20,051 nt of DNA, from assembly GCA_965141735.1 (NCBI GenBank), contig CBCSOX010000033.1:1-20051 (forward strand), written 5' to 3'. The stretch comes from Massilioclostridium sp965141735 (GTDB lineage Bacteria > Bacillota > Clostridia > Oscillospirales > Ruminococcaceae). Position 1 is the stretch's first letter, and every line of letters starts with the position of its first letter. Made by a program: the position numbers and the translations under genes. This document shows positions 1 through 6,979 of the stretch, one piece after another. The notes under the pieces were generated by a model. The model searched no databases, was not told the DNA's origin, and saw nothing but the letters and a program-made list of their open reading frames with translations.

Positions 1-1103
1 AGGATTCCCTTGGAGGTCGACGGGTGCAACCGCACATAGTTTTCGCGGGGCCAGCTGCCCACCTTGGTGCCCAACGTCCATAGTGCTGAATTTTCATTTT
101 CGTTTGCCTGAAAAGTCGTGCTGATCGAAAAGGCTCCTCCCTGAATCACTCCGTCGGGAAGCTTGACATAGCCTTTGGTGTCGAAAAAACCCAAAACTGT
201 TTTTTCGCCGTCGTCGACGAGGTTTTCAGAATTCAGACCGACCAGTCCCCCGTCAAACCCATAGCCAGTGGTATCTCTGAGCTTTCCATCGTCCGTTAGC
301 TCCATCGAGTAATCCACTACCGGCCCGATCCCGTCGCGGTGCATCCAGAAGATGTCCTGTTCAGAAACCGCATAATCGTAAATCACAAAGTCCTCCAGGA
401 TTCCGGTAAAGTAAGGATCGTGATTCGCCCAGGCTGGTCTCCCGATAAAGCCGATGGCGTCGGAACGGTCCACGCTGCTGTTCAAAATATCCTGCAGAGA
501 GACACCGTTCATATGCATGGTTCCAACTTTTTTGCCTTGCGAATAGAAATGCAGCACACCATCCTGAATGACTACAGTGACCGTTGTATAGGCGTTGGAA
601 TCATAAGACAAGGTTCCCCGCATTTTTGCATTGTTCGAGTTATTGAATTCGGATTCCCACAAAAAGGAGGAGCCATTTTCATTCGGGTGAAATCTTAAAT
701 AGTTGTTGCCGCTCGTGCTGGCATTTTTGGTCCCGAACGTGAGAAAGCCTTCGTTGTTTCGGGAGCCAATTTTATAAGTCATCTCAATGGTAATCGTATT
801 CTGACCGCTGTTCAGGCAGTCCGGAATTTTAATATACCCGTTGTTTTCAAATTTTAAAATGTTATTTCCGTTTTCGTCAACTGAAAAGTTGTTTTCTGTC
901 AGGTTCATCAGCGCTGCATCGTAGCCGTTTCCCGATGTGTCGGCCAAAAGACCGTCTGTCAATGTCATGTCGTAATGAACCAGAGGGTCGCCATAAAGAG
1001 CGCCCGAATCCGTTTGAGCAGATATTGGAAGGAGTGGAAAAGCACCCATTAAGAGAGAGAGAACCATTGCCAAAGCTAGAAAACCACTCAGCGTTTTTTT
1101 CAT
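1..1103 (-). CDS. Secreted LamG/concanavalin A-like repeat protein (3' end beyond window)
   Basis: An open frame of about 367 codons reads from ATG at 1103 to the window edge with no stop, so the C-terminus is missing. AAAGGAGGT lies 6 bases before the ATG. Residues 1-30 form a Sec signal peptide (MKKT start, hydrophobic core, PISAQ near the likely cleavage site). Two copies of a LamG-like beta-sandwich unit follow. The first spans about residues 38-235 (VHYDMTLTDG, DTSGNGYDAAL, NYLRFHP). The second begins near 251 (VDYSMELTDDG, DTTGYGFDGGL, NYVRLHP) and is cut by the edge. This family usually binds glycans or forms accessory modules of extracellular glycoside hydrolases. No catalytic domain is visible in the part present, so an enzyme module could lie downstream. 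It sits after the hydrolase and the binding-protein pseudogene, which suggests a polysaccharide-related role. The exact function is unknown. Confidence 0.85.
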   Translation of the reverse strand, partial: MKKTLSGFLALAMVLSLLMGAFPLLPISAQTDSGALYGDPLVHYDMTLTDGLLADTSGNGYDAALMNLTENNFSVDENGNNILKFENNGYIKIPDCLNSGQNTITIEMTYKIGSRNNEGFLTFGTKNASTSGNNYLRFHPNENGSSFLWESEFNNSNNAKMRGTLSYDSNAYTTVTVVIQDGVLHFYSQGKKVGTMHMNGVSLQDILNSSVDRSDAIGFIGRPAWANHDPYFTGILEDFVIYDYAVSEQDIFWMHRDGIGPVVDYSMELTDDGKLRDTTGYGFDGGLVGLNSENLVDDGEKTVLGFFDTKGYVKLPDGVIQGGAFSISTTFQANENENSALWTLGTKVGSWPRENYVRLHPSTSKGI

Positions 1104-1241
1104 CTTTTTTACCTCCTTTGAACGGAGTTGAAACGATTTTTACTGATTTTTTAATCGAGGCTTTGTTCGTACTTTTTCTACTTCCCTGCAATGGGGGAAT
1201 GGATCGCATGATTGGGTTCCCTGTCCATGGTTTATAAAAGC

Positions 1242-1282
1242 GTAACTGTAGCTTTACACATAATCTGCAAAGCTACAATTAC
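1242..1282 (-). terminator. Inverted repeat, possible terminator or attenuator
   Basis: Arms 1242-1255 and 1269-1282 pair at 13 of 14 positions, the other pair being a G-T wobble, around a 13-base loop. In the minus-strand RNA the stem is followed by GCUUUUAUAAA, a short weak U-run. This could end transcripts coming from the hydrolase/pseudogene region or act as an attenuator or operator for the LamG gene. The structure is seen directly; the role is inference. Confidence 0.45.
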
Positions 1283-1336
1283 TGAAAGAGGTGTATATTG
1301 AAAAGAAAGAGAAACGCGAAAGGAAAATAATTGCTG

Positions 1337-1390
1337 ACTCTCTCCGCCGCCCCCCTTCCACAAGATTGGAAGGAAGGGCGCTTCGAGAGT
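1337..1390. repeat. Imperfect nested palindrome (intergenic repeat-like)
   Basis: An outer arm pair (ACTCTC at 1337-1342, GAGAGT at 1385-1390) encloses an inner 7-bp perfect stem (CCTTCCA at 1354-1360, TGGAAGG at 1367-1373) with a 6-base loop. The flanks are C-rich on one side and G-rich on the other. The form resembles dispersed intergenic palindromes, but only one copy is in the window, so repeat status is untested. Confidence 0.35.
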
Positions 1391-1435
1391 GGGAATAGGG
1401 TAAGGTGAGGGGTTCACACTGGAATTTAATTGAAT

Positions 1436-1825
1436 GAGGGTCTTATCAAAAAGATTCTGAGCGATCTCAGCATCTGCGATATTGCTTGCGGTGTCGAACT
1501 GGCAGCCGGTGTCCTGGACACTCTCTCCAGCGGTATCTTTTACCAGCTGATCGAAACCTGCACCTGGGTGGCTGCACCGTATATGGTTCCATCCGTGACA
1601 GCAGTGTTGAGCACCGAGTCGGAATCAAATCCAACTGCAATGATCCTGCTGTCATCCGAGCCGCAGACCTGCAGCATCTCGTTCGCCGTGATGCTGCCTT
1701 GCGCAGCCACTTGGTTGGAGCCGTAGCGTCTAATCTTAATTTTTCCGTACACGCCCTGTGCGGTCTGCCATGTAATTTCCGGTAGAGGCGTTTGCATAAC
1801 CGCTCCGACCGAGGCTTCGGGGGAT
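1436..1825 (-). pseudogene. Decayed copy of a sugar ABC transporter substrate-binding protein gene
   Basis: Read on the minus strand, this stretch matches the binding-protein gene at 4751-5902 in pieces. The 1750-1825 part matches the NAST..NY segment (about residues 160-183 of the intact 383-residue protein). Roughly 100 codons are then missing. The 1550-1730 part matches residues from GSNQVAA to PVSI without indels over about 150 bases, at roughly 80% identity by eye. A deletion of about 19 bases then shifts the frame. The C-terminal piece (GESV, TGCQF, TASNI, AQNL) follows in another frame, and the normal stop is lost. No frame covers the whole and the signal sequence is absent, so it cannot make a working protein. 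It is more diverged than a very recent duplicate would be. Confidence 0.88.
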
Positions 1826-1873
1826 GGCCCAACACAAGGCGAGTGTACAGCTGATTTGGTTTATTTCGCTTGA

Positions 1874-4681
1874 CTAACTATGTTTTTTGCGCAGGAAGGT
1901 AGCTGCAGCGCCTGCCAGAAAGAGGAGAGCTGCCGCAGCGGCAGCCGGCGCGGTGTCTCCGGTTTTCGCCGAACCCGTCGCTCCGATGATGTTTCCATCC
2001 CCGTCTACGCTCAGGTTCGCGGGGGTCCCGTCCGCCTTGGTGAGACCCGCGATCGCAGCGTTTAGCTCGCTCAGGGCCTGGTCGACAACTGGCTGGTCGT
2101 CCTTGCTCAGACTCTCGTCCGCCGAGACTCGATCCGCTGCGTTTAAAGCAGCTTTGAACTTCTCAATGCTCTCGGGCGTGTAGCCGCTCAGATCGAGCGC
2201 CTTAGCGCCTTGGATCACCTTGTTGAGGATCTCCTTGTCTGCTTTGAACCGCAGATCCATCATCGCCTGGAGCAGGGTGTCAAACGCCGTGTCTACGTCG
2301 TCCTGTGTCGCGTTCTTGTCGGCGAGCACTGCGTTGGCCGCAGTCCGCGCGTTTTCAAACGCTTCCCAGCCCACGGCATAGTCGTTCGCGTCGTAATCGA
2401 GCGTGCTGTTCACAAGAGCTTCAAGCGAGGTTTTGACGCCTCTCAGTGTCATCCCGTTTGCCGCCGCGACCAGCGCGTCGGTGACCGCGTCCACTTCACT
2501 CTGAACCGCGTCGTAGTTTTCGAGCATCGCCGCCGCGTTCGCGAGGGCCTGGATAAAGTTTGTTTTTGCTGTGTCGTCGATGTAACTTTCGAGATCGAGC
2601 TGTCTGTAAAGATCATACGCCTGTTGGAGGGCGCTTTTATCGCCCTGCTGAAGGCCGAGCTTGTGGATTTCGGTCATCAGAGCAACCCACGCCGCGTCCA
2701 CTTGCGTCTGCGTCGCGTAGTCGTCACCTGCGATGGCCTTTGCCTCTGCCAACGCCTTGGTGAAGCTTTCCTGGACGCTTGAGATTGCGCCGGTAAACTC
2801 CTCGGTCTCCATCAGCGCTTCCGCTTTTTCAATGACCTTGTTGAGAATCATCTTGTTTGTGTCAGAAGGGGAAGGCGTTTCTCCAGCAGTAATTGCCAGC
2901 TTTGGAACTTTTGTATCCCCGCCTTCTCTGCTTCCAATCCGGAGTCTGTTGCCAGTTTCCGTTTCACAAAGCGCAAAGGTGATCTCGCTTGCATCAGGAT
3001 TCTTTTCTTTGAATTGCTTCACTAGTTTTGTGACATCAATTTTTACTTCACTGGGAACAAGGTCGGTTTTAAATGGCTCAGAGACAGCAACCGTATTCTC
3101 CATATCCTGCATGTCATAGTACAATGCCGGCTGGTTCTGCCAGGTCATTCCGCCGCCTTCAGCTGAATTGCCATTGGCGCCTTCTCCGAATTCAATTCCG
3201 ATCCCTTCGATCCAATCTGAATCCGCCAGGACGGCTCGGATGCTGTCCTCGGATGCTCTGCCAGCGTGTTTCCCGATGTATACGAGAGATAAAACAGCGC
3301 TGTCAATATCCGTTTTCATAAATTCAGAGAGATCGTATTTCAAAAATGCAATTTTGCTGTCCAGGTCTGTAGCAGGGCGTTCGCCTTCATCAAACAACTT
3401 GCCGGTTCTTCCGTCTCGTTGCAGCTGCAGGAATTGCTCGCCCCCATAGTTTTTTCCAAACTCAGCGTTCCACGACTGAATGTTGGTGTCGGCAATTGGT
3501 GTAAGGCCAGCTCTGTTTGCAAAGGGGTCGACATACACGTCTGTTTTTGCGAACTCTTTTAAGCTTTCGCCGTCAAATGGGACAATAATAATTTTGCTTC
3601 CGTGAGCGTCGTTGCCTTTATCTTGTTCTTTTTCTACATCGATCACGGCAAATGTCATTGCTGTTAATTTTCCGTCTTCGATGTATACATTTGGCCGTTC
3701 CAGCTTGGTCCACTTGTTTTGCACGCCATTCTCATAGCTGAAAGAAAGCTCTTTCGGTGCGTAGGCAAAGCCGCTGTGCCGTACCCAGCCTGTCAGCCCA
3801 TCTTCAGATGTCAGGTAATACGCCTGTTTGGTATCCCATTTATTTGCAACAACGTGATATAACCCATCGGAGTACCACATGACAGGGTCTTCTACATTGG
3901 ATGTAGGCATCCCTTCCACATTCCACCAAAGTCCCGTGGATTCGATGGTCCACGGACCCGCTACGGAATCCGCAGTCCAGATATCCCCGTTTCGGTTGAT
4001 GGTCTGATATCTCCCATCCGCTCGCACGATAATGCAGATATTAGACCGATACAAATCTTGCGACGTAGCGCTCTGCATGATGCCGAGTGACTCCCACGGT
4101 CCCTCCAAACTATTGGAGACATGGATTGCTCCATTTACCTGATTGCTATTTTTAAATGAATCACTGGTAACGATGGCGTATTTGTATGTTCCGTACAACG
4201 GATCCTGTTCACTCAGTTCAAAAGGAAACACATTGTGTCCGGCTCCGTCCGCATCCTCTGGCCATACTTTTCCCTGGTCTTCGTATGGTCCATAGAAGTT
4301 CTCACTGGTTGCATAGATAGCGTCCGAGTGCTGCCAGTCCTGATGTCCATTTTCATCCTTCCAGCGGCTGGCAAACATATAATACGTTCCAGACGCCTCG
4401 TCCTGAATGATTCCTCCGTCCCAATAAGAGTAATCCGGTCCTTCTGGGTCTTCGATTCCATTCTTCTGATCCCGCGGCCCTACCACGGGAGTTCCCCAGC
4501 AGTCCTCTGACAATCCATCTGGATCTACAATTGGCATGGGGAGAAAACAGTCCATAAACTGGGTTATCTTCCCCTGATCAGAATCGGTTTTGGCATGGAC
4601 ACTGATTGCCGGAAGCACCGCAGAGAACGCTATGGTGCCTGCCGCCATGAATGAAATCGCTTTTTTTATAAATTTTTTCAT
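1874..4681 (-). CDS. Cell-wall-anchored GH43-like glycoside hydrolase with DNRLRE/CBM96-like and FIVAR domains
   Basis: The start at 4681 (935 aa) is preferred over the upstream in-frame codon at 4738 because AGAAAGGTG precedes it and a signal peptide (MKKFIKK, hydrophobic core, SVHAK) follows at once. Residues of about 45-390 look like a five-bladed propeller glycosidase (GH43/GH-F-like): SYWDGG near 85, NVEDPVMWY near 262-270 with a candidate acid Glu, and repeated EGPW/AGPW turns. Residues 393-598 resemble a DNRLRE/CBM96-type beta-domain (ADTNIQSW, FLKYDLS, GSREG). About 610-881 hold four FIVAR-like three-helix repeats. The C-terminus is a sorting signal, SAKTGD, then a hydrophobic segment and RKKHS, so sortase anchoring is expected. 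The last gene of the importer operon, it probably releases the imported sugar from a glycan. The GH family and substrate are not certain. Confidence 0.85.
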   Translation of the reverse strand: MKKFIKKAISFMAAGTIAFSAVLPAISVHAKTDSDQGKITQFMDCFLPMPIVDPDGLSEDCWGTPVVGPRDQKNGIEDPEGPDYSYWDGGIIQDEASGTYYMFASRWKDENGHQDWQHSDAIYATSENFYGPYEDQGKVWPEDADGAGHNVFPFELSEQDPLYGTYKYAIVTSDSFKNSNQVNGAIHVSNSLEGPWESLGIMQSATSQDLYRSNICIIVRADGRYQTINRNGDIWTADSVAGPWTIESTGLWWNVEGMPTSNVEDPVMWYSDGLYHVVANKWDTKQAYYLTSEDGLTGWVRHSGFAYAPKELSFSYENGVQNKWTKLERPNVYIEDGKLTAMTFAVIDVEKEQDKGNDAHGSKIIIVPFDGESLKEFAKTDVYVDPFANRAGLTPIADTNIQSWNAEFGKNYGGEQFLQLQRDGRTGKLFDEGERPATDLDSKIAFLKYDLSEFMKTDIDSAVLSLVYIGKHAGRASEDSIRAVLADSDWIEGIGIEFGEGANGNSAEGGGMTWQNQPALYYDMQDMENTVAVSEPFKTDLVPSEVKIDVTKLVKQFKEKNPDASEITFALCETETGNRLRIGSREGGDTKVPKLAITAGETPSPSDTNKMILNKVIEKAEALMETEEFTGAISSVQESFTKALAEAKAIAGDDYATQTQVDAAWVALMTEIHKLGLQQGDKSALQQAYDLYRQLDLESYIDDTAKTNFIQALANAAAMLENYDAVQSEVDAVTDALVAAANGMTLRGVKTSLEALVNSTLDYDANDYAVGWEAFENARTAANAVLADKNATQDDVDTAFDTLLQAMMDLRFKADKEILNKVIQGAKALDLSGYTPESIEKFKAALNAADRVSADESLSKDDQPVVDQALSELNAAIAGLTKADGTPANLSVDGDGNIIGATGSAKTGDTAPAAAAAALLFLAGAAATFLRKKHS

Positions 4682-4710
4682 GCTTACACCTTTCTGTTTC
4701 TGAATATCAC

Positions 4711-4738
4711 ATTTTAATACCCATGTCTGCGCTCTCAA
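4711..4738 (-). promoter_or_regulatory. Candidate internal promoter before the hydrolase gene
   Basis: In the 69-base gap after the binding-protein stop, minus-strand TTGAGA (4733-4738) and TAAAAT (4711-4716) are separated by 16 bases. Each matches the sigma-A consensus at five of six positions. It could let the hydrolase be expressed apart from the transporter. It is unproven; the gene may also be co-transcribed. Confidence 0.4.
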
Positions 4739-4750
4739 AAGAGGAGGCGT

Positions 4751-5902
4751 TTAGTCATAGAGGTTTTGAGCGATTTCAGGGTCTGTGATATTGCTTGCGG
4801 TATAGAACTGGCAGCCGGTATCGGTGTCTTCCACACTTTCCCCAGCAGCAGCCTTTGCGAGCAGGTCAATCAAGACCGCACCGATCGAAACCGGAGCCTG
4901 GGTGACGCCACCGTACATGGTTCCGTCTGTGATCGCGGCTTTGAGAACCTTACCGGAGTCAAATCCAACCGCAATGATTTTGCTGTCATCCGAACCGCAG
5001 ACCTGCAGCATCTCATTCGCGGTAATAATGCCTTCCGCAGCTACCTGGTTGGAGCCGAAAATAGCGATGGTGTCAGCTTGGTTGAGGATGACGCCCGCTT
5101 CGGTGGCGCAGAGCTCTGTTGTGGTCTGGGAGGGAACGCGGACTTCGATCACCACATTGGCATCCGACTCTGAAACCGTATCGCCCTTGGCATCTCCCAC
5201 ATATTTTTCGTTGCCAGTGACACAGACCTTGTATCCGTCTTTGTTCAGCAGCGAGATCATTTCATCGATAAAGCCGAGGCCACGGTTGGTGATTGACTCG
5301 GAAGTTGCATCCTGGTTGACCTCGCCGATGCGGACTTTTTTGCTCTTGTCCAAACGGCCTTTGATTTTCTCGTACATGCCTTGTGCTGCCAGTTTCCCCG
5401 CCGCATAGTTGTCGGTGGAGGCGTTTGCGAGAACCGCGCCTTCCGGGGCGTCTGGAACACCCGAGTCAAAACCGATAATCGGAATGCCGTTGCTCTGGGT
5501 CGTTTTGATCGAGTCGAGCAGTGCGCCTACGTCAAGCGCCGCAAGGCCGATTGCATCGGGCTTCGCGTTGAGGGCCGAGCCGAACTCCTGCACCTGGACC
5601 GCGATGTCGGATTCCGAGTCAGGACCGACAAAGTTCATGGTATACTTTTCATACCCCGCCTCGTCGTTGAGTTTTTTCAGTTCGTCGGTAGCGCCTTTGT
5701 AAACTGCCTGCCAATAGGTCGACTGGAATCCCTTCGAGACGATTTCAAAGTGGTAGCTGTCTCCGCTGCCGCCAGTTGAACCTCCACTGGATTCCGCTGC
5801 AGATGACGAAGGGGTGGATGACGTGCTTCCTCCACACGCGGCAACGGACAGAGCCATTGCAAAAGTGAGAACGCATGCGAGGGCTTTTTTTAATTTTTTC
5901 AT
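4751..5902 (-). CDS. Sugar ABC transporter substrate-binding lipoprotein (RbsB-like)
   Basis: It encodes the extracellular receptor of the CUT2-type importer in this operon and hands a sugar to the two permeases. The start at 5902 (383 aa) is chosen because AGGAGG lies 9 bases upstream and the product begins MKKLKK with a classic lipoprotein signal ending in the lipobox SVAAC (lipidated Cys23). A Ser/Gly-rich linker of about 25 residues follows, then a periplasmic-binding fold of the Peripla_BP_4/type 1 family: YHFEIVSKG near the first strand, KPDAIGLAALD, NGIPIIGFDSG and IIAVGFDSG. The family binds monosaccharides such as ribose, galactose or xylose; the actual ligand cannot be read from sequence. 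It follows permease 2 by about 65 bases containing a small CACC/GGTG stem-loop. A degenerate copy lies at about 1436-1825, and a distant paralogue is the sensor lipoprotein at 11771. Confidence 0.93.
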   Translation of the reverse strand: MKKLKKALACVLTFAMALSVAACGGSTSSTPSSSAAESSGGSTGGSGDSYHFEIVSKGFQSTYWQAVYKGATDELKKLNDEAGYEKYTMNFVGPDSESDIAVQVQEFGSALNAKPDAIGLAALDVGALLDSIKTTQSNGIPIIGFDSGVPDAPEGAVLANASTDNYAAGKLAAQGMYEKIKGRLDKSKKVRIGEVNQDATSESITNRGLGFIDEMISLLNKDGYKVCVTGNEKYVGDAKGDTVSESDANVVIEVRVPSQTTTELCATEAGVILNQADTIAIFGSNQVAAEGIITANEMLQVCGSDDSKIIAVGFDSGKVLKAAITDGTMYGGVTQAPVSIGAVLIDLLAKAAAGESVEDTDTGCQFYTASNITDPEIAQNLYD

Positions 5903-5967
5903 GGAATTGTTCCTCCTGTTTAAAATATTTGCATGTGACACACCAAAAGGTGCTTCTGCTGAATAGA

Positions 5968-6966
5968 TCAGGCCTTTTTGTGACGCTTCGCCATGTCAAT
6001 GGTCACAGCGATAATCAACACAAGGCCGGTGATGATCTGCTGGAAGTTTGCTTGCAGACCGATATAGGGAAGCCCGGTTTTGAGCAGCGAGATCACCAGT
6101 ACACCGAAAAAGGTGCCGAGAATCGATCCAAGGCCGCCGGTCATCGAGGTTCCGCCGATAATGGCGCTGCCGATCGCGTCAAGCTCGAGGCCCGCGCCGG
6201 TTCCGGGGGTGATGTTAGAGAAGGTGCAGGCGTAGGCAATCGCCGCAAGCCCTGCGAAAAGGCCAGAGATCACATAGGCGAGAACGTGCCACTTGACGAC
6301 GTTCACCCCGGAAAGCCTCAGCGCCTCCTTGTTGCTTCCAATCGCGATCACATAGCGGCCAATGCTCGTTTTGCGCAGGACGAACGACATGATGGCGATG
6401 AGAAGAATCATCCAGATCATGCCGATGGGGATCACCTGACCGCCCACTGTGATTTTAAATATATTACGGCACCAGCCGCCAGGGCTGCCCGCCATCGGCC
6501 ACACGCCGCTGAGTCCACCGGTCAATATCGAACCGAGGCCGCGGACGATCATCATGGTACATAAGGTAGTGATAAACGGGGGAAGATCGAGCTTTGCGAT
6601 GATAATCCCATTGACAAACCCGACAATCAGCGACATTCCAATTGCCACCAGCATGCCGGCCCAAACAGGAGCCCCCAACTGACTGATCACAAAGCTGCCT
6701 ACAATCGAATAACAAATCAGTCCTGTTCCCATCGAAAGGTCCACCCCGCCTGTAATCAGGGGGAAAGTGACGCCTATCGCCATGAGGAGTATGTAGTACA
6801 TATAGTTGCAAAGGGTGACTACAGTCGAATAACGGCGGAACGAATCGCTGGCAACGCTGAAGAAGAGGAACAAAACGATGATGACGCCAACGACAATAAG
6901 CTGCTGCGTGTTGATTTTGCGGAGAAACAGACCCTTGCCTTGTTTTACCTGTTTTTGATTTTCCAT
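5968..6966 (-). CDS. Sugar ABC transporter permease (RbsC-like), second of two
   Basis: An integral membrane subunit of a CUT2 importer (BPD_transp_2 family), 332 aa from ATG at 6966. That start has GAGGAGG 8 bases upstream, overlapping the end of the ATPase gene; an in-frame codon at 6999 would lie inside the ATPase gene and has no better site. A basic cytoplasmic N-terminus (KQVKQGKG, LRK) is followed by about eight to ten hydrophobic segments. Family hallmarks are GGVDLSMG near residue 80, FVNGIII, and the cytoplasmic coupling loop NKEALRLSGVNVVKW that contacts the ATPase. It is homologous but not identical to the permease at 8489, so the pore is probably a heterodimer. It ends in a basic tail (KRHKKA). 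Confidence 0.93.
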   Translation of the reverse strand: MENQKQVKQGKGLFLRKINTQQLIVVGVIIVLFLFFSVASDSFRRYSTVVTLCNYMYYILLMAIGVTFPLITGGVDLSMGTGLICYSIVGSFVISQLGAPVWAGMLVAIGMSLIVGFVNGIIIAKLDLPPFITTLCTMMIVRGLGSILTGGLSGVWPMAGSPGGWCRNIFKITVGGQVIPIGMIWMILLIAIMSFVLRKTSIGRYVIAIGSNKEALRLSGVNVVKWHVLAYVISGLFAGLAAIAYACTFSNITPGTGAGLELDAIGSAIIGGTSMTGGLGSILGTFFGVLVISLLKTGLPYIGLQANFQQIITGLVLIIAVTIDMAKRHKKA

Positions 6967-6979
6967 TGTCCATCCCTCC

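Larger units (their letters stand above)
1104..1435. other. Non-coding gap upstream of the LamG gene
   Basis: I see no supportable gene here. It contains the ribosome-binding site of the LamG gene, a long inverted repeat at 1242-1282 and an imperfect palindrome at 1337-1390, which are listed separately. No convincing -35/-10 pair could be picked for the LamG gene. The leader from the inverted repeat to the ATG is about 140 bases. Transcription may read through from the hydrolase operon or start here. Confidence 0.5.

Noticed and set aside
1430..1726. Plus-strand open frame of 98 codons over the pseudogene
   Set aside because: The same antisense frame appears opposite the intact binding-protein gene, so it reflects the complementary strand of that gene, not a gene of its own.
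2210..2782. 190-codon plus-strand open frame opposite the FIVAR repeats
   Set aside because: It is a shadow of a GC-rich, repetitive coding region on the other strand, with no ribosome-binding site or motif.
4682..4738. Upstream start that would lengthen the hydrolase by 19 residues
   Set aside because: It would place a non-signal segment before a complete signal peptide; the ATG at 4681 has its own ribosome-binding site.
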